Assembly: GCA_020636405.1 (NCBI GenBank)
Contig: JACJXW010000004.1
Location: forward strand, 3,460,001 to 3,524,000
Direction of reading: 5' to 3'
DNA: 64,000 nucleotides
From: Lewinellaceae bacterium
GTDB lineage: Bacteria > Bacteroidota > Bacteroidia > Chitinophagales > Saprospiraceae
Below are positions 52,126 to 61,761 of this stretch, one piece after another. How positions within the stretch are numbered: the stretch's first letter is position 1; every line of letters begins with the position of its first letter. The translations under genes were made by a program, and so were the position numbers. Under the pieces are notes generated by a model, which had not been told where the DNA came from, did no database searches, and saw nothing but the letters and a program-made list of their open reading frames with translations.

Positions 52126-53196
52126 ATGAGAGTTCTCGGAATAATACTGCTGTTTCTATCCGCCGGCTTTGCTTTGTCAGGCCAGAACGATTTTAGAGTT
52201 ATTGGTTCTGTCCATCGGATCACGACAGCGATCAGTGCCGATTTTTATATTCATTCCATTGAAGATCAAAGAGTATTCCGTGCCAACCTGGGTATCGTGA
52301 ATCGGGGAGTAAGGAAAGACATTAAGCGCCCGTTGATCCTGGAATCCGGATTTTTTGATGCTCTTCTGGAGCAGATGAACGGCTGGCTTTCTGCCGAGCC
52401 CGGTGCAGAACCGGTAGTGGCCAAGTTGAGGGAGTTGTACATCTGGGAAAAAGAAGGCGTCAATGCTGCGCTGGGTTTCATTCGTCTGGAAATGGCTATC
52501 AGTGGAAAGGAACCTGGGCAGGAAAAGGTTATCAGCGTAGAGCTATCGGGTAAGGATCTGACTGTAGCCGGTGGCCATGCACCTCGCCTTGAAGCTGCCT
52601 TCTTTCAGTGTTTACAACAATACAATGAACAGCGAAACAGCAAGGCCAGCGGCCCTGTTGCTGCCCCATCTGTAGAGGAAACCCGCCCCCCTAAACCTGG
52701 CCTGATGGCTGCCGCTAACTTTCTAAACCTTCGGCAAGGCAAGTCAAATTCGGTTCCGGGAACCCTCCGGCGAAAAGGAGGGCCGTATCGCTATGAGTTA
52801 AGCCGTAGCTCTGCATCTAATGGATTTCCTTATTATGCATTAATAAAAGAGGATAAGTTGTTCATTTGGGCCGGAAACTATCCGGGAGCAGGTTTTTACT
52901 ACACCAGGGTACTGGAACAAGGGCGCTATCTCTTTATGATTGATGATATCTATATCAGGCAGGACTCAGAACTCAAGGAACAATTTGGCCAGTTTTTCGG
53001 AAAGGTGGGTATTGTCATAGATATGGATACTGGACTGCCGCAGATCGTTAACGATGAACTGATGGCCCAACTGATGGCCCCTTACCCGGAGCTCCGTGAA
53101 AAGTATCTGTTTAAGGATATTCTGAAGTTTCCTTTTCAACTCACCCGGGTACAAAACGTTATTGCAGAGATCAACAGACGGGAGCAAGGCGGTTGA
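52126..53196 (+). CDS. Exported protein of unknown function
   Basis: The ATG at 52126 gives a signal peptide (MRVLGIILLFLSAGFALSG), 356 residues in total. Residues 20-170 look like one alpha/beta domain with IEDQRVFRANLGIVNRGVR; a Pro/Ser linker (SGPVAAPSVEETRPPKPG) follows; the last 130 residues are aromatic-rich (FPYYALIKEDKLFIWAGNY). No family is recognised. Probably periplasmic. It ends against a bidirectional terminator and is monocistronic. Confidence 0.65.
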   Translation: MRVLGIILLFLSAGFALSGQNDFRVIGSVHRITTAISADFYIHSIEDQRVFRANLGIVNRGVRKDIKRPLILESGFFDALLEQMNGWLSAEPGAEPVVAKLRELYIWEKEGVNAALGFIRLEMAISGKEPGQEKVISVELSGKDLTVAGGHAPRLEAAFFQCLQQYNEQRNSKASGPVAAPSVEETRPPKPGLMAAANFLNLRQGKSNSVPGTLRRKGGPYRYELSRSSASNGFPYYALIKEDKLFIWAGNYPGAGFYYTRVLEQGRYLFMIDDIYIRQDSELKEQFGQFFGKVGIVIDMDTGLPQIVNDELMAQLMAPYPELREKYLFKDILKFPFQLTRVQNVIAEINRREQGG

Positions 53197-53278
53197 TTAC
53201 CTCCTGCGCAGGTAATAAAAAAGCGAGGAGCAGGCAAAGCGGTGTTTTCATTGAAAGTTTGAATTTTGGACACACTTA

Positions 53279-53327
53279 GATATACGAAAAAAGGGGCAAC
53301 CTGATGGCGCCCCTTTTTTCGTATATC
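53279..53327. terminator. Bidirectional terminator
   Basis: GATATACGAAAAAAGGGGC (53279-53297) and GCCCCTTTTTTCGTATATC (53309-53327) are perfect 19-bp complements with an 11-nt loop, between two convergent genes. T runs occur on both strands. Confidence 0.9.
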
Positions 53328-53344
53328 ACCTAATAAAATAAAGC

Positions 53345-54955
53345 CTAGTCAAACACTATCTTTCGGATCACCATGCCCTCCTCGAATTGTACAATAGCGA
53401 TGTACAACCCCGGAGGCATATCCCCTCGATGGAGCATGTAGGAGTTATCCTTGATGCCGAGGTGGCTCTTTACCAGTAAGCCCTGAGAGGTGAACAGGCG
53501 GATGTCCTTCATCGGATAGTCCGCATGTGTTTGCAGGAAGACGGACTCCGAGGCCGGGTTGGGCCCCATCACCAGGCCAACCTGGCTGGCGTCGAGTACT
53601 TCTTCTACATCCACGAGCCCCAGGGCATTGATGCACTCCTGGAATTCAAAGGCCACACAAGCGCGGGGGATATAGTAGGCCATAATGGTATCGATATACC
53701 GCCGGGCTTTTTCCGGCGACATGTCGGGGTTGGTCAGCAGGCCGTTGCTGTGGAGTTCATTGGCATCGAACTCCGTTCCAAAGTTAGCATTGACGAAAGC
53801 AATAGTGGCGTCCAGCTGAGGCTTGCTCCACCAGTCCCATGGCCCGGCTTCGGGGCGCATCGGGAAGTTGCCGGCAGGAGGCGTAATGAACGGGTACATG
53901 TGGTCTGTTGCCAGCGTAGTGGGCGCCTGGCCCGGAAACTGGAAAGGTACTGGTTTTAAGGCATTGACCCTCTGATTCAAAATATTATTTAGGCTAAGCA
54001 CAGGGGCCAGCTTATCATTGGTTCCCAGCTCGTTGGCAGCTTGTGTGGCCGTACGGGTACCGGAAACGTTGACCACAAATTCGTTGGTGGTCGGCACGAT
54101 GACCGGCCCGTCGCCAAAAGGAGCGAAGGGGTCGGAGGGTACATGGAAGCCAATGATCACCGGCTCCTCAACCGGAGAGTTGGTGCCTTCTATCCAGGAT
54201 TTATCGCCCAGGGCGCCGCCCATGTTCAGGGCGAACTGAACGTCGGAGCTGTAATTCACCCAGTTGGGAATATTCAGCTGGGTCTGGTTGGTACCGTAGA
54301 CGTTGCCGTCTACCTCCTCCAGAACATAAGGCTGAAGGGTCACCGTATTGATGAACTTGTCGAGAACGACCTCTTCGTAACGGTCCAGTCCGGCCACCCC
54401 ATAGGCCAGGTAGCCGCCGGTGCCCTGCCCCCAGACGACTACCTTATCGCCGTCGATGCCGAAGCGGTTGTCTTCTTCCGCGATGCTTCTGCGAAGGAAG
54501 CGGATGCAGGTACGGGTGTCGATGATCCCGCGGTAGGTGGCTTGCAGCAGCGTACTGGTGCGAACGTTCTGGTCATCGGAAAGCGGCAGCCATCCTGCCC
54601 GGTAAGTGGCCGAAACGGCTACATATCCCATTTTCGCAAGGCGTGTGCAGATCTCCACGGCGGTGGAGTCCCGTTTTCCTCCGGTAATTTGTCCATTGAA
54701 GTATTGAGGAAGAAAGCTTCCCGTGTGCAGGTAAATGACAACGGGCCGGTCTGTTGCGTCATCGCCGGCCGGCGTGTAAACGTCCATGGTAAGTTCCTGT
54801 ACCCCCATTAACAGAACGGAAATATTCTGGCCGTAAACGACATCCGGTTCTACGTTGACGTCGGTGAAGATCTCATCCAGATAGCGCACCTGGCTCTGCA
54901 ATTGAGCGGTGAGCAAGAAGAAAAAGATCAGTAGTAGAGAGTTGAGTTGTTTCAT
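53345..54955 (-). CDS. T9SS-exported alpha/beta-hydrolase-fold protein lacking the Ser nucleophile
   Basis: The 536-residue protein has a signal peptide (NSLLLIFFFLLTAQLQS). The carboxylesterase-like core includes RPVVIYLHTGSFLPQYFNG, VAVSATYRAGW and IRFLRRSIAEEDNRFGID. Where family members show G-x-S-x-G, this one reads VVVWGQGTGGYLAYG: the Ser is Gly. The T9SS type A domain covers about 455-536 (MGPNPASESVFL ... PPGLYIAIVQF). It lies 30 bp after a TonB receptor gene on the same strand, which suggests a surface complex. Enzyme activity is doubtful; a binding role or another nucleophile is possible. Confidence 0.85.
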   Translation of the reverse strand: MKQLNSLLLIFFFLLTAQLQSQVRYLDEIFTDVNVEPDVVYGQNISVLLMGVQELTMDVYTPAGDDATDRPVVIYLHTGSFLPQYFNGQITGGKRDSTAVEICTRLAKMGYVAVSATYRAGWLPLSDDQNVRTSTLLQATYRGIIDTRTCIRFLRRSIAEEDNRFGIDGDKVVVWGQGTGGYLAYGVAGLDRYEEVVLDKFINTVTLQPYVLEEVDGNVYGTNQTQLNIPNWVNYSSDVQFALNMGGALGDKSWIEGTNSPVEEPVIIGFHVPSDPFAPFGDGPVIVPTTNEFVVNVSGTRTATQAANELGTNDKLAPVLSLNNILNQRVNALKPVPFQFPGQAPTTLATDHMYPFITPPAGNFPMRPEAGPWDWWSKPQLDATIAFVNANFGTEFDANELHSNGLLTNPDMSPEKARRYIDTIMAYYIPRACVAFEFQECINALGLVDVEEVLDASQVGLVMGPNPASESVFLQTHADYPMKDIRLFTSQGLLVKSHLGIKDNSYMLHRGDMPPGLYIAIVQFEEGMVIRKIVFD

Positions 54956-54985
54956 AAATGGTGATTTAATATTTAGGATCGGAAA

Positions 54986-57811
54986 TTATTTCTTTTTGAA
55001 TTCATACAGTACGGAGAAGTAGGCCAGCCTTCCGATGCGTGGCCCGCCGTAGGTTTGGAACACCTGGTTATCCAGAATGTTGGACGCCCCCAGTTTGAAG
55101 GTCGAATTGAGCTCTTTTGACCGCCAGTTGACCTGGGCATCCAGCAATGCGTAAGACGGGATATCTCCGGTAAATTGCGGTGAGCCCTCGAAGATGAATC
55201 CGTCCACCCACTTGTAATTGATATTGAAGCCCAGATTGTTGATGCGCTTGCCGCCCAGCCGCAGGTCGATGTCCCTGCCGCCGAAGCCAATATTGTATTT
55301 GTGCTCCGGAGTGTTAAATGCCGGAATGATGGGGTCGTCGGTATTGGTGTTGAGCTTGTTCCAGGAGTAGTTACCGGAAATGGCGTAGAAGCGCCACAGG
55401 TAGTAGTTAAACCCGACGGAGAATCCCTGGGTCGTTACCCGGTCGGTAGCATTGGCCGCAACCCGGTAGGCCTGTGCGGAGACCAATTGCCCGAAAGTGT
55501 TGTCGAATTGGGCGTCGACGCCAATATTGAAGCCGATAAAGTCCCGGTAGAAGCTATAGTAGTACGTGCCGTCCAGGAAGAGGCGGTTGCCGATAGTCGT
55601 GCGATAGCCTACTTCCAGCGTTTTTACTTTTTCCGGTTCGATGGGGGCCACATCGAAGTATTCGAGGGTATCCAGATTGTTGGTATTGGCCCAGTCCCGC
55701 AGGGATTCAACGGTGACCAGGTCCTGGAAACCATCGAGGTTGCCGATGAGGATCGCCCGCCCTACGTTGTAAAACAGGTATTGGTTGGTCAGGGTCGGGT
55801 TGCGGATAGCGGAAGAGAATGAAAAACGCAGGGTCTGTACCGGTGAAGGATTGTAGACCAGGGATGCTGCCGGAGAGACCAGGTACTCGAAGTTCTCGTG
55901 TTTGTCCAGGCGCATAGACCCGCTGACCCTCAGCCGCTGATTGAACTCGATGGTTCCTCCTCCGTAAACGCCATACTCATAGGTGTTGATGTTTCGGCCG
56001 AAGGTATCCAGCAGGATAGACCCCTTGGAGTCGGGAGTGTACAGGCGGCCATTGGCGCCCACCAGCAGGTCGAGGTCGGAAATTGCCCCACGATCCATGA
56101 GGTCATTGAATTTATACTCCCCATGGAGGTGGAACAGCGCGGATCTGTCATAGAATTTGGTGCCGCCTTCGGTAAAGGAAAGTTTGCCGGTGATATCGTC
56201 AAATTCATTCTGAAAGCGTTCTGTCCCGGGTTCAAAGAAATCCACAGCGCCAACCAGAGGGTTGGGGCTCAGGGCGAACGCTGAGGCTTGGTTATGCCAG
56301 GCAAAAAGCGAATCCTGGAGGAAGGGCTGTTGCATAAATGAGCTCAGTGCTGCCCGGAATCCTTCAGGGTCACCCGGGAATTGAGTGGGCCGGGGGTAGC
56401 CTTCCAAACCACGTATAATCGGAGCTACATTGATATTCCAATAGGACTGGTAGTCCGCCCGCCAATCCTTAGCTGTTTTGGCGTTGGACTGGAGCAGCAG
56501 AGCTGTAAAGAAGGGGTCGAAGGAATTACCCGCATCTTCGTGGGTGGCATAAAAGCGGAAAAAGTATTTATCGTATTTATTGAGTTCCAGCCGGTGCTGG
56601 TAGAATTTGATGTCTCTGAGGCTAAAGCGGTTGTCTCCCTGATAAACGGTCGTTCCGGTACTGAAATTGGAAGATAGGATAAGGGTGGGGGAGTTGATGG
56701 ATTCGGAAGGTTTGAGCCGCCAGTGCAAAGCAGCGCCCAGCTTCAGGTTGTCGGAATCGTAGTCCACCAGGTCCCGTTCTTCGTAGCCTTTCCGGTGAAT
56801 GATTCCCAGGCCAGGGGCCGTTAGCACATCACTGAAATCATTGGCACTCTGGAATTCATCCCCATAGATGTTCACCGCATCAAAGCCACCGGGATTGGTT
56901 TCATCCGTGGGGGTATCAAACACCACGTCGTAGTTATCGGCTTCCCAATCGTTGGCCCGGAAGTAGAAGGCGTTCAGTTTGTAAGCGAGCACATCCTCTC
57001 CTTTTTTATTCTTGACGGCATCCGCCCATCTTATCCCGGTTTCGAACAGGGCGCGTTCGCCTCCCTTGGCCATGATGCTGAGCCCTTTGTGCAGGAAGGG
57101 GTCCTTGGTTTCTATGCTGATCACCCCATTAAAGGCGTTGGGGCCGTAAAAGGCGGAACTGGCGCCCACGATCAGGTTGACCCGGTTGACATCGAGTTCG
57201 GAGGATCCCAGAAAATTTCCCAGGGAAAAATTGAGGCCGGGCGACTGGTTGTCCACCCCGTCGATGATCTGCAGGGAACGCACCGGGCTGGTACTGTTAA
57301 ACCCGCGGGTGTTGATGATCTTGAAGCCCAGGCTGGCCGCCGTGAGGTCTACCTCTTTCAGGGACCCCAGGCCGTCGTAGAAATTAGCCGCCGGCGTTTC
57401 TTTGATGGCAATGTTATCCAGAGACTCCATGGTTAACGCCGACTGTTGCTGTTTCTCGGAAATACGCCGGCCTCTGACTTCCACTACCTCCGTGGTGATG
57501 GATTCTTCCTCTAATTCCACCTTTATGGAGGATCTGGCGGAAGTGACATCTACGATTTTCGCGCCATAGCCAACATAAGACACTACGATCTTTAAGGGAA
57601 GGGATGTTTTACTCTCCAACTCAAAAACACCATCGAAGTCCGTAACCGTACCATCGGTCGAGCCCTCAACAATTACACTAGCCCCGATAAGCAGTTCTCC
57701 GGTGGATTTGTCGACGACCGTTCCTTTAATTGTGGCTTGAGAAAAGGCCAATGGCAAAAAACCGAAGGCTAGAATAAAAATAACAAACAACCCCTTGGAT
57801 ACGAATTTCAT
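54986..57811 (-). CDS. TonB-dependent outer-membrane receptor with CarboxypepD-regulatory domain
   Basis: The 941-residue protein has a signal peptide, a CarboxypepD_reg-like domain (about 27-105; IKGTVVDKSTGELLIGASVI), a plug with VRSLQIIDGVDNQSPGLNFS and VNLIVGASSAFYGPNAFNGV, and a 22-strand-type barrel ending in LAYFSVLYEFKKK. It belongs to the SusC-like/TonB receptor group but has no SusD gene next to it; instead a T9SS alpha/beta-hydrolase-like protein is downstream. Substrate unknown. TTATTTTG on the minus strand (57857-57864) may be its -7 box. Confidence 0.92.
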   Translation of the reverse strand: MKFVSKGLFVIFILAFGFLPLAFSQATIKGTVVDKSTGELLIGASVIVEGSTDGTVTDFDGVFELESKTSLPLKIVVSYVGYGAKIVDVTSARSSIKVELEEESITTEVVEVRGRRISEKQQQSALTMESLDNIAIKETPAANFYDGLGSLKEVDLTAASLGFKIINTRGFNSTSPVRSLQIIDGVDNQSPGLNFSLGNFLGSSELDVNRVNLIVGASSAFYGPNAFNGVISIETKDPFLHKGLSIMAKGGERALFETGIRWADAVKNKKGEDVLAYKLNAFYFRANDWEADNYDVVFDTPTDETNPGGFDAVNIYGDEFQSANDFSDVLTAPGLGIIHRKGYEERDLVDYDSDNLKLGAALHWRLKPSESINSPTLILSSNFSTGTTVYQGDNRFSLRDIKFYQHRLELNKYDKYFFRFYATHEDAGNSFDPFFTALLLQSNAKTAKDWRADYQSYWNINVAPIIRGLEGYPRPTQFPGDPEGFRAALSSFMQQPFLQDSLFAWHNQASAFALSPNPLVGAVDFFEPGTERFQNEFDDITGKLSFTEGGTKFYDRSALFHLHGEYKFNDLMDRGAISDLDLLVGANGRLYTPDSKGSILLDTFGRNINTYEYGVYGGGTIEFNQRLRVSGSMRLDKHENFEYLVSPAASLVYNPSPVQTLRFSFSSAIRNPTLTNQYLFYNVGRAILIGNLDGFQDLVTVESLRDWANTNNLDTLEYFDVAPIEPEKVKTLEVGYRTTIGNRLFLDGTYYYSFYRDFIGFNIGVDAQFDNTFGQLVSAQAYRVAANATDRVTTQGFSVGFNYYLWRFYAISGNYSWNKLNTNTDDPIIPAFNTPEHKYNIGFGGRDIDLRLGGKRINNLGFNINYKWVDGFIFEGSPQFTGDIPSYALLDAQVNWRSKELNSTFKLGASNILDNQVFQTYGGPRIGRLAYFSVLYEFKKK

Positions 57812-58005
57812 GCTATTTGGCTATATGGTTCGGAAAATTTATTCGGTTCTAAGGGTCAAAATAACGATTTTTCAATGGAAATAACCTAGCATTCCCATAA
57901 AATAATTCGATCTAACTAATCGCGGACAATCAGGGTTTTCGGTAAAATTCTGATTCTCAAAGTATGGCAGGATCTTGGGCTTTTCCCGTTGTTCAGAAAG
58001 CGATC

Positions 58006-58743
58006 TCAGAGGAAGTCAGCGATTAGGGCCAGTCCCATCCCCAAAAGTATCACCCCCATTTTGAGCCAGGAAACATGATGTTGCCGGTCATCGTCCGCCT
58101 CAAAAAGAATGGTGGTGGCAATATGCAGGAAAGATCCGATGACGAATCCCAGCAGATTGGCCATTGCCAGCGGGCTCAAATTAAAGCTTCCGGCCACCAG
58201 TGCGCCCAGGGGAGACATGGAAGCGAAGAAAGCCAGGCACAACCATGCTGTCTGATTACGAAAGTGAGACAACAACAGCAACGATACCAGTGCAAAGGCT
58301 GCGGGCAACTTGTGTAGCACTATGCCGAGCAGCAGGTGCTGATGCCCGTGGGCATGGCCGTGCTGGATGGCATGGAAGCTATCGTAGTGGCTCAGCGGCA
58401 TACCTTCGAGAAAAGCGTGCAGGGACAGGCCGATCATGACCTGAATGGCCATTCTGGAGCGGCCGTGCTCGTGCACGTGAATGTGTCCGTGTTCTACACC
58501 CTGAGAAAGCTGCTCCAGCAGGAGCTGTACAAGAAAACCACCCAATATCCAAAGCCCTGCCGATGCCTCGGGTATCGAAAAAGCGCCCGGCATCAGATGG
58601 AGTACCGTAATGCCCAACAAATAGGCTCCACTGAATGAAAGCACCAGTTTTAGAGCATTCTGCGCCTTGCCGTGAAACCGGAATGCCAGCGCTCCACCAA
58701 GAAGTACGCAAAAGAAAAGCAGAAAATATTCCCAAATGGCCAT
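58006..58743 (-). CDS. ZIP-family metal transporter
   Basis: The start at 58743 (MAIWEYFLLFF; 245 residues) opens directly with helix 1. Eight hydrophobic segments, a His-rich loop (EHGHIHVHEHG), and the metal-binding helices SLHAFLEGMPLSHYD and LGIVLHKLPAAFALVSLLL identify a ZIP-type (ZupT-like) importer of zinc or other divalent cations, moving metal into the cytoplasm. Last of a three-gene unit with PAP2 phosphatase and methyltransferase, 67 bp after the former. Confidence 0.88.
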   Translation of the reverse strand: MAIWEYFLLFFCVLLGGALAFRFHGKAQNALKLVLSFSGAYLLGITVLHLMPGAFSIPEASAGLWILGGFLVQLLLEQLSQGVEHGHIHVHEHGRSRMAIQVMIGLSLHAFLEGMPLSHYDSFHAIQHGHAHGHQHLLLGIVLHKLPAAFALVSLLLLSHFRNQTAWLCLAFFASMSPLGALVAGSFNLSPLAMANLLGFVIGSFLHIATTILFEADDDRQHHVSWLKMGVILLGMGLALIADFL

Positions 58744-58810
58744 TCTGGCTTTTTTATATGGAATGAATGATTGGAGGAATGAGAGAAGAATGAATCCGGG
58801 GCCTATTTTA

Positions 58811-59395
58811 TCATTCAATCCCTCGTTCCCCCATTCCTTTCAATTCCCACCGAAGGTAAACTTTTGCCATTATATACGCAATCAATACGCCAACCAGAGC
58901 GCCAAAGAACACATCCAGCGGATAATGGACCCCAACGTAGACCTGCCCGTAGGCAATGCTCCCTGCCCAAAGCATGAGTGGCCACCGGGTTCGCCGGTAG
59001 GTTCGTCCCAGGGTCAGGGCCAGGAAAGTGGCCAGGGCAAAATGATTGGCTGCATGGGAGGAGGTAAAGCTGTAACTCCGCCCGCAGCCTACCAGCAGCC
59101 GGGCCTCCGCCTGGACCTCCACGTTCTGGCAGGGCCGCAGGCGCTCCACGTTCTTTTTAAGTACCTTGCTGCTCACCGTGTCGGCCAACCCTACCGTCAA
59201 CCCGGCGGCGGCTATCAGCACCAGGCCCTTCCACCGGTATTTGTAGAAGATGAAACCCGCCAGCAAAACGTAGAAGGGGATCCACGTTTTTTTATCTCTC
59301 CACAAGGGCATGATGGCATCGGCCCAGGGATGGTGCCATTCTCCGTTGATGAGGTGGAAGAGCTGAAGGTCAAAGTGTAGAATTTCGTTGAGCAT
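58811..59395 (-). CDS. PAP2-family membrane phosphatase
   Basis: The 194-residue protein has the three phosphatase motifs of the type 2 phosphatidic acid phosphatase family: KKNVERLRP, YSFTSSHAANHFA (catalytic His) and GQVYVGVHYPLDVFFG (His, Asp), plus about five membrane helices. It may be an undecaprenyl-diphosphatase or a lipid A/phospholipid phosphatase. The start overlaps the methyltransferase stop by one base (TAATG). Confidence 0.88.
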   Translation of the reverse strand: MLNEILHFDLQLFHLINGEWHHPWADAIMPLWRDKKTWIPFYVLLAGFIFYKYRWKGLVLIAAAGLTVGLADTVSSKVLKKNVERLRPCQNVEVQAEARLLVGCGRSYSFTSSHAANHFALATFLALTLGRTYRRTRWPLMLWAGSIAYGQVYVGVHYPLDVFFGALVGVLIAYIMAKVYLRWELKGMGERGIE

Positions 59396-60138
59396 TATTG
59401 GCTGGGTTGGGCGGACAGGATCAGCCGCGGGCTCTCCTCCCGGTTGAAGGGCTGCAACTGATAATCGCCATAGGTTTTCAAAATACGCAGGCCGGCAGCC
59501 TCAAAAAGCCGGTCGAAATCTTCAGGGGTGAACAGGCGTACACGCTCCTCAAAGTGCCAGTCCTTACCCTTGTCCCGAAAGTCGATCGTTTTGATGACAT
59601 GCTGCCCCTCAACCCTTTTGTGCATTTTGAACCGGATGCCATCCACCTCTTTCTCTTCGCTGCCCGTAAGACGGCTGGCTACGTAGGCGGAGTTGAAAAA
59701 ATCCAGAACAAAAATGCCCCCGGGCCGCAACCCGATGGCCACATTCCGGAGGGTCTTAATGTCGTCTTTCTCTTCCTGAAAATAACCGAAACTGGTGAAA
59801 AAGTTGAAGATAAAATCAAAATAGTTGCTTCGGAAAGGAAGGCGCATATCATGGGTGAAAAACGACAGGTTGTCTTTTTCGAATTGACGGGCGAAGTTGA
59901 TGCTTTGTACCGATAGGTCTATACCGGTGACCTCGAACCCCTTCCCGGCCAGGTGACGGGAATAGCGCCCACGGCCACAGGCCAGGTCCAGAACACGGGC
60001 GCCGGCCCGGGGTGAAAGAGTGTCCAGAAGGTTGTCGATAAACCCCTCGGCTTCCGATTCGTCCCGGTTCTTGTACAAAATATGGTAGTAGGGAGAATCG
60101 AACCAGTTTTCAAACCATTCCGCAGGAGGCATGAACAT
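59395..60138 (-). CDS. Class I SAM-dependent methyltransferase
   Basis: The 247-residue protein has the Rossmann SAM-binding motif RVLDLACGRGRYSRHLA, the acidic GIDLSVQSINFAR and a post-motif HDMRLPFRSNYFDFIFNFF. The substrate is not clear. A Bacteroidota promoter lies 26-55 bp upstream, and the gene heads the methyltransferase-PAP2-ZIP unit. Confidence 0.87.
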   Translation of the reverse strand: MFMPPAEWFENWFDSPYYHILYKNRDESEAEGFIDNLLDTLSPRAGARVLDLACGRGRYSRHLAGKGFEVTGIDLSVQSINFARQFEKDNLSFFTHDMRLPFRSNYFDFIFNFFTSFGYFQEEKDDIKTLRNVAIGLRPGGIFVLDFFNSAYVASRLTGSEEKEVDGIRFKMHKRVEGQHVIKTIDFRDKGKDWHFEERVRLFTPEDFDRLFEAAGLRILKTYGDYQLQPFNREESPRLILSAQPSQ

Positions 60139-60163
60139 TTTTTTTAGGATGACAAAAACTGCG

Positions 60164-60193
60164 CAAATATACCCAGGGCGGTGAGCTTTCCAA
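60164..60193 (-). promoter_or_regulatory. Promoter of the methyltransferase-PAP2-ZIP unit
   Basis: On the minus strand TTG (60191-60193), 19 bp, TATATTTG (60164-60171), a full match. The start is expected near 60157, about 19 bp before the ATG. Confidence 0.75.
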
Positions 60194-60287
60194 AACCCGC
60201 CAGCCTCAGCTTACTGAAATATACATCGGATCTGCCCATGGTTCCCGGGAAGCCCTGAATTGGCGTAAATAGCCCGGACAATTTTTT

Positions 60288-60295
60288 TATTTTTG
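60288..60295 (+). promoter_or_regulatory. Probable -7 box of the GlmM-type gene
   Basis: TATTTTTG is a perfect TAnnTTTG; the nearest TTG is 25 bp upstream (60260-60262), rather far. The start would be near 60302, 37 bp before the TTG start codon. Confidence 0.5.
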
Positions 60296-60338
60296 CACAG
60301 GAAAATCCCTACAAACAACAAAATAAAAATCTTATCGC

Positions 60339-61727
60339 TTGACACTTATTAAATCTATCTCAGGAATTCGGGGAACTATTGGTGGTAAAGCCGGGGACAA
60401 CCTGACGCCTCAGGACGTGGTGGAATGCACGGCCGCTTTCGGATATTGGCTCCTGGAAAATGGGGCGCCGCCCAAAGCAGTGGTGGGAAGGGATGGCCGC
60501 ATTTCCGGCCCGATGGTTAGCCAACTGGTCATTTCAACCTTGATCGGATTGGGCATCGATGTGGTAGACCTGGGGCCCTCCACAACCCCAACAGTAGAAA
60601 TGGCAGTACCGGAAGAACGAGCAGGCGCGGGCATCATCATTACCGCCAGCCATAACCCGGAAAACTGGAATGCGCTGAAATTCCTGAACCACAAAGGTGA
60701 ATTCATTTCCCAGGCCGACGGCGAAGCCCTGCTGCGGCTTTTGGATGAGGGCAACATCGATTATGCCCCCGTCGAAAAACTGGGAAATTACAGGATAGCT
60801 GGCGGCTACATCGAACACCATATCCAGAAGATATTGGAGCTTCCTTATGTTAATGCTGATGCTGTACGTAAACAGGGGTATAAAGTAGTGGTCGATTGCA
60901 TCAATAGCACCGGGGCGATCGCGATGCCGCCACTGCTGGAAGCACTGGGCTGTGAAGCAGTGCTGCTCAATGGGGAGCCCAACGGCCGGTTTGCTCACAA
61001 TCCCGAGCCCTTGCCGCAACACCTGGAGGAACTCTGCAAGGTGGCCCGGCAGGAGAAAGCAACCCTCGGCGTAGCCGTCGACCCTGATGTGGACCGCCTC
61101 GCCCTCGTTTGTGAAGACGGGCAACTCTTCGGTGAAGAATACACCCTGGTTGCCGTTGCCGACTACATTCTTCGGCAAAAACCAGGCAATACGGTCTCCA
61201 ACTTGTCCTCCACCCGTGCGCTAAGGGATGTAACCCGCAGCCATGGCGGCCAATATTTTGCCAGTGCGGTAGGAGAGGTAAATGTGGTGGAAAAAATGAA
61301 GGAAGTCAATGCCGTTATCGGAGGCGAGGGCAATGGGGGGGTGATCGTGCCTGGTTTGCATTATGGGCGGGACGCCCTGGCGGGGCTCGCCATCTTTCTA
61401 ACCTACCTGGCAGAGAGCGGCCAGTCGGCCAGCACCCTGCGGCGGTCTTACCCGGATTATTATATGGTGAAAGATAAGGCCGCCCTGCGTCCGGAGATCG
61501 ATGTCAATTACTTGCTGGAACAATTGGAGGAACGGTTCAGAGACGAAGACTACAACACTATCGATGGGCTGAAGATCGACTTCGAGCAGGGCTGGGTACA
61601 TTTGAGGAAATCGAATACGGAGCCCATCATCCGGATCTATTCGGAAAGCGATAGCCCGGAATCCGCCCAGCGACTGGCTGATGAGATGAAAATGGCCATG
61701 CAGGAAATACTGGGCATGGAGGTCTAA
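60339..61727 (+). CDS. glmM: Phosphoglucosamine/phosphomannose mutase (GlmM-type)
   Basis: The 462-residue alpha-D-phosphohexomutase has the phosphoserine loop TASHNPENWNALKFL (Ser near 103), the Mg loop DPDVDRLAL (near 248), the sugar loop GGEGNGGVI and the phosphate loop RKSNTEPIIRIY. It likely converts glucosamine-6-P to glucosamine-1-P for cell wall precursors; phosphomannomutase activity is possible. The start is TTG at 60339 (TLIKSISGIRGTIGG follows); an in-frame stop lies 13-15 bp upstream, so no ATG can be used. Confidence 0.9.
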   Translation: MTLIKSISGIRGTIGGKAGDNLTPQDVVECTAAFGYWLLENGAPPKAVVGRDGRISGPMVSQLVISTLIGLGIDVVDLGPSTTPTVEMAVPEERAGAGIIITASHNPENWNALKFLNHKGEFISQADGEALLRLLDEGNIDYAPVEKLGNYRIAGGYIEHHIQKILELPYVNADAVRKQGYKVVVDCINSTGAIAMPPLLEALGCEAVLLNGEPNGRFAHNPEPLPQHLEELCKVARQEKATLGVAVDPDVDRLALVCEDGQLFGEEYTLVAVADYILRQKPGNTVSNLSSTRALRDVTRSHGGQYFASAVGEVNVVEKMKEVNAVIGGEGNGGVIVPGLHYGRDALAGLAIFLTYLAESGQSASTLRRSYPDYYMVKDKAALRPEIDVNYLLEQLEERFRDEDYNTIDGLKIDFEQGWVHLRKSNTEPIIRIYSESDSPESAQRLADEMKMAMQEILGMEV

Positions 61728-61761
61728 AGGGCGCATTATTGGAAGGTTATACAGTTGATAA

